From: CAYFUR01 sp964346275
Lineage (GTDB): Bacteria > Sumerlaeota > Sumerlaeia > SLMS01
Assembly: GCA_964346275.1 (NCBI GenBank)
Contig: CAYFUR010000033.1
Location: 1 to 35,016, forward strand
Length of the DNA stretch: 35,016 bases
Direction: 5' to 3'
Both the position numbers and the translations under genes were made by a program. This document shows, one piece after another, positions 32,311-35,016 of the stretch; positions within the stretch are counted from its first letter, which is position 1; each line of letters opens with the position of its first letter. Below the pieces are notes generated by a model. The model was given only the letters and a program-made list of their open reading frames with translations, was not told the DNA's origin and did no database searches.

Positions 32311-33621
32311 ATGAGCGAAACACTGGTCCGCTCCGCCGAATCAAAGGCAAAGGATGCGGGCCTGGAAAAATCACTCGGCGCTTCCACTCGGGAGAGCGGG
32401 GGGCAACCCCCGCTCTCCCGGCGCCTTAACGGCTATCTTCCCGAGCTGGACGGCCTGCGCGGCATCGCCATCCTCCTCGTTATGATTGTCCACTACAACC
32501 AATTCGTCTATACAGATATTCCCCTTGTGGATGCTTTCATCGCGGCGGGGCGCACCGGCTGGATCGGTGTCGACATGTTCTTTGTCCTCTCGGGCTTCCT
32601 GATCACGGGAATTCTGCTGCGCACGAGAGAGCGCCCCGGCTATTTCAAAAACTTCTATGCCCGCCGCGTCCTGCGCATCTTTCCCGTCTATTATCTCGTC
32701 ATGGCCTTCTTTTTTCTGCTCCTGCCGCAGCTCGAGTCCATCCAGGAGCTTATTATGGGCGGCCGTGGTCGATCGACATGGAGCCTGCCCTACTGGCTGT
32801 TTTTCTCCAACTTCTCCGAGGCCATGGGTTACAGCAAACATCCTTATCTGGTCGTCACATGGTCCGTCGCGGTGGAGGAGCACTTCTACCTGATCTGGCC
32901 CCTCATGGTGCTGAGATTTCCCGCGCAAAAGCTCAAATGGCTGTGCTTCGGCCTCGTGTCCTTCTCTTTTCTGGCGCGCTTCCTCTCCCTCGAGGTATTA
33001 GACGCCAACCCGCACTCCATTGCTTTCCTCACGCCAACGCGCTTCGACGGCCTGGCCCTGGGATCGCTTCTGGCCGTGCTGCTCCGCGATCCCCGCCCGC
33101 CGTTGGACTTTCTCCGGCGCTATGCGCGGTGGGCGCTCCTCTCCGCCCTCTTGGTTTTTCCCCTGATCGTCTGGATGCAGGAATCCTACACCATGATGGG
33201 AGGCGTCTATCGCGGCCAGAACCCCCGCGTCATTGTCTATGCGTTCCTGATGCTGGCGATCGTGTTTGCGGGGATTATGCTCCATGTTCTGCTCTGGCCC
33301 GATTCGCGGCTCGGTGCGGTCTGCCGCCAGCGCTGGCTTCTCCATCTTGGCCGCCGCAGCTATGCCCTCTACCTGCTCCACGCGCCAGTGCTGCCCGCGT
33401 GCCGCCGCGTGCTCGAGCCCGCCCTCGGCGCCGATCCCTTCCGCCACTCCTGGGGATGGATCGTTGCCCTCCTCATGGCCGTGGTGATTTCCCTGGCCCT
33501 CGCCGAGATCTCCTGGCGCCTCGTCGAGCGCCCCGCCCTCGGCCTGAAAAAGTATTTCGATTATCGCGTGAAAACGCCCGAGCGCCCGCCCGGCCTGGCT
33601 CAGGCCACGCCCCGCTCGTGA
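32311..33621 (+). CDS. Acyltransferase 3 family membrane protein (OafA/YrhL type)
   Basis: A 436-residue inner-membrane O-acyltransferase, a family that acetylates sugars in LPS, capsules or peptidoglycan. The core begins at about residue 43 with LPELDGLRGIAILLVMIVHY, holding the R..A...V...H catalytic pattern; then come GWIGVDMFFVLSGFLITGIL, NFYARRVLRIFPVYY and WSVAVEEHFYLIWPL, all hallmarks. About ten membrane segments are visible. The first 40 or so residues are polar and probably disordered, and their DNA contains a perfect 14-bp hairpin (32389-32420). No alternative start lies between the hairpin and the conserved core, so ATG 32311 is kept, 3 bases after the preceding stop. Its last 22 bases overlap the 3' end of the opposing transposase fragment. 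Confidence 0.87.
   Translation: MSETLVRSAESKAKDAGLEKSLGASTRESGGQPPLSRRLNGYLPELDGLRGIAILLVMIVHYNQFVYTDIPLVDAFIAAGRTGWIGVDMFFVLSGFLITGILLRTRERPGYFKNFYARRVLRIFPVYYLVMAFFFLLLPQLESIQELIMGGRGRSTWSLPYWLFFSNFSEAMGYSKHPYLVVTWSVAVEEHFYLIWPLMVLRFPAQKLKWLCFGLVSFSFLARFLSLEVLDANPHSIAFLTPTRFDGLALGSLLAVLLRDPRPPLDFLRRYARWALLSALLVFPLIVWMQESYTMMGGVYRGQNPRVIVYAFLMLAIVFAGIMLHVLLWPDSRLGAVCRQRWLLHLGRRSYALYLLHAPVLPACRRVLEPALGADPFRHSWGWIVALLMAVVISLALAEISWRLVERPALGLKKYFDYRVKTPERPPGLAQATPRS
32389..32420. repeat. Perfect 14-bp hairpin with GCAA tetraloop inside a coding region
   Basis: CGGGAGAGCGGGGG (32389-32402) pairs perfectly with CCCCCGCTCTCCCG (32407-32420) around GCAA, a GNRA-type tetraloop. It lies within codons 27-37 of the acyltransferase, in a non-conserved segment. 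It could slow ribosomes, act as an attenuator, or be an inserted palindromic element. Confidence 0.75.
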
Positions 33622-34097
33622 GAAAACACACCGTCCTCCACCAGCAGGCGGTTTTTCTTCAACTGGCGCCGCACCGTTTCGTGGGAAATCCCCTCGACGA
33701 TATTGAGTTGCACCAGCCGGTCGGCCAGCAATCTCAGCGTCCACCGCTGATGCCCATTGGGAGGATGACTCCGCGCCAGTTCCAACAGCCGCCGCTCGGC
33801 CCGCGCATCCAGCCGCCGCGGCTTGTAATTGCGGTGAGCCTTGCGCTCGATCGAGCGGGGAAGTCCCAGGGCGCAATAGCGTTCGCGCAGGCGGCCAACC
33901 GTTTTCGACGACGTGTCCAGCCGCTCCGCGATCTCCGCGTCCATCAGCCCCGGCCCGTTCTCCCCCTGATCCGCCAGCAACAGAATTCGGGCATGCAACA
34001 CCTTCCGGCCCGGGGCATCCTCCCGGGCAATCACCTCGTCGAGAAACTCGCGTTCGGAACTGGATAAGGCGACAACAAAGCGCTGCTGTCTTGGCAA
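33600..34097 (-). pseudogene. Truncated IS630-family-like transposase (DNA-binding part only)
   Basis: A 165-residue reading frame matching the N-terminal helix-turn-helix half of IS630-type transposases: LHARILLLADQGENG, a first helix-turn-helix (MDAEIAERLDTSSKTVGRLR), RKAHRNYKPRRLDARAERRL, and a second winged-helix part ending ISHETVRRQLKKNRL. In intact IS630 proteins this is followed by a DDE catalytic domain of about 170 residues. Here the frame runs into about a dozen unrelated residues and stops inside the end of the acyltransferase gene. TTG 34097 with GAGGT about 8 bases upstream is the likely old start. No terminal inverted repeats or TA duplication were recognised. Most likely a remnant, although a free-standing DNA-binding protein cannot be ruled out. 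Confidence 0.65.
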
Positions 34098-34393
34098 TCT
34101 GGTTTACCTCGTCAGGGTATTTTGCACCAGATGCGCCCACAGATGAGAACAACGGCAAGAAGAAGTTTATCCTGAAAAAAAGAAAAGCCGTGGAAAGCCC
34201 GCCGGCGGTGCTTCCCGTCTTTCTCGACCGAATTAGCCCACAATGTGAACGCTCTTCGCCCCTCTTGCCAGAACAGGATGAAAGTGGAGCTTTTCGAACC
34301 CCCGCGCAACAACCGCCGCCCGATTCCGGCTCCAATCCTCCATCCCACATCCACCGAGGCGGCTATTTCCCGCCGCCCCGCCGAGGCAAAACC
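34098..34393. other. 296-base gene-free segment
   Basis: This lies between the transposase fragment and the DUF1579 gene. An in-frame extension of the DUF1579 reading frame crosses it but is low-complexity (proline- and lysine-rich) and without family similarity. An A-rich patch (34171-34190) and a GCCGGC palindrome are the only notable sequences. It may include a lost insertion-sequence end. I see no promoter or RNA gene with confidence. Confidence 0.4.
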
Positions 34394-34990
34394 ATGAGAG
34401 GCTTCGGTTTTTTCGGCTCCCAACCGGGCCAGCCCCACGACCGCTCCAACGCCCAGGCGGGCTTCTCCGCTCCGCCCGAAGAACTCTGGAGCGCCCTTCA
34501 GTCCAACCTGAAACTTTCTTCCGAACATCAATTCCTCCGGCGCCTCCAGGGCCGGTGGAAAGTCACCGCCGACGAAGACGCCTTTGGCTACGGCCCCATG
34601 ATCTCCGCCCAGGGCGAGGCTGAACACCGCCTCCTCTTTGGCGGACGCTTTCTCATGATGCGCACCACCCTCGAGCTGGCCGAGCAGCATTACGAATCCT
34701 TCGCCTTCCTCGGCTTTGATAAACTCCGCGGCCTCTTTCACTATGTCCTCTTCGAAAGCGCCGGCGTTGCCCCCCTCGTCACCGAAGGCCCCTGGGACGA
34801 AGCCGAGGGCGCCATCCGCACGGAAGGCACCGCCACCAACCCCATGTTTGGCCATTGCCACCCCGTGGCGCTCGTCTGGCGCCTCGCCCAGCCCGGCCGC
34901 CTCGATCTCCGCATGGAAGTCCCCAGTGAAAAAGGCCAGATGGCCTCCTGCTCCGAAGCCACCTTCGAACGCCTCGAATCCTTCGACTGA
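34394..34990 (+). CDS. DUF1579 family protein
   Basis: A 198-residue protein whose last 150 residues fit DUF1579, a small beta-barrel family of unknown function. Signatures are LRRLQGRWKVTADEDAFG (the L.G.W..... opening), AEHRLLFGGRFLMMRTTLEL (the LGGRFL strand), FAFLGFDKLRGLFHYVLFES, and EGAIRTEGTA. The first 45 residues are polar and Gly/Pro-rich. ATG 34394 is chosen because GAGG lies about 8 bases upstream; the frame is open further up but that part looks non-coding. No signal peptide is seen. It stands alone after a transposase remnant, and nothing nearby suggests its role. Confidence 0.75.
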   Translation: MRGFGFFGSQPGQPHDRSNAQAGFSAPPEELWSALQSNLKLSSEHQFLRRLQGRWKVTADEDAFGYGPMISAQGEAEHRLLFGGRFLMMRTTLELAEQHYESFAFLGFDKLRGLFHYVLFESAGVAPLVTEGPWDEAEGAIRTEGTATNPMFGHCHPVALVWRLAQPGRLDLRMEVPSEKGQMASCSEATFERLESFD

Positions 34991-35016
34991 GCCGGCCCCA
35001 TCCCCGCCGGTCCCAT

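Noticed and set aside
1..35016. CRISPR arrays, tRNA or rRNA genes, and known riboswitches
   Set aside because: I read for regular spaced repeats, cloverleaf arms and conserved riboswitch cores (for example upstream of moaA and ribF) and saw none. A covariance-model scan would be needed to exclude them fully.

Overview
The window is a stretch of a GC-rich (roughly 60%), densely coded bacterial chromosome. A CMP-KDO synthetase (kdsB), a lipoprotein with a lipobox, an OafA-type acyltransferase and a MATE/Wzx-like flippase point to a Gram-negative envelope. A class II DAHP synthase, an HDAC-fold deacetylase, a DUF62 SAM hydrolase and GTG/TTG starts fit an environmental, possibly uncultured lineage (PVC, Sumerlaeota or Hydrogenedentota type). 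That placement is inference; no rRNA or lineage marker is present.

Layout. About 0.3-5.7 kb (+): FAD monooxygenase, terminator, Na/Pi cotransporter with a PhoU-like tail, truncated phosphotransacetylase-like protein, DAHP synthase, terminator. 5.75-9.0 kb (-): CaCA cation exchanger, MFS transporter, N-formylglutamate amidohydrolase. 9.1-12.8 kb (+): CBM41-GH13 pullulanase-type enzyme and moaA. 12.8-13.28 kb: gene-free segment with a pyrimidine tract and four short perfect palindromes. 13.28-14.96 kb (+): PAS histidine kinase ending inside a 16-bp bidirectional terminator stem. 15.0-16.0 kb (-): unknown lipoprotein. 16.1-18.4 kb (+): pteridine-reductase-like SDR and flippase. 18.4-22.5 kb (-): likely operon of M14 carboxypeptidase, HDAC-like deacetylase, DUF62 SAM hydrolase and ribF. 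22.6-33.6 kb (+): kdsB, NUDIX, CslA-like glycosyltransferase, response regulator, SSS symporter, malQ, dapD, a large secreted protein with its own promoter, acyltransferase. 33.6-34.1 kb (-): truncated IS630-type transposase. 34.4-35.0 kb (+): DUF1579 protein.

Most genes are housekeeping or envelope functions. Themes are alpha-glucan turnover (pullulanase-type enzyme plus MalQ), envelope glycan synthesis and modification (kdsB, GT2, flippase, acyltransferase), flavin and SAM chemistry (ribF, DUF62, FAD monooxygenase), and membrane transport (Na/Pi, CaCA, MFS, SSS). No CRISPR array, phage region, tRNA or rRNA was seen. The most unusual items are the palindrome cluster upstream of the histidine kinase, an excess of a CTATACA/GTCTATA sequence throughout the window, a perfect 14-bp GCAA-loop hairpin inside the start of the acyltransferase gene, and several enzymes lacking expected motif residues. 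I did not find a clear new multi-gene defence or biosynthetic system.
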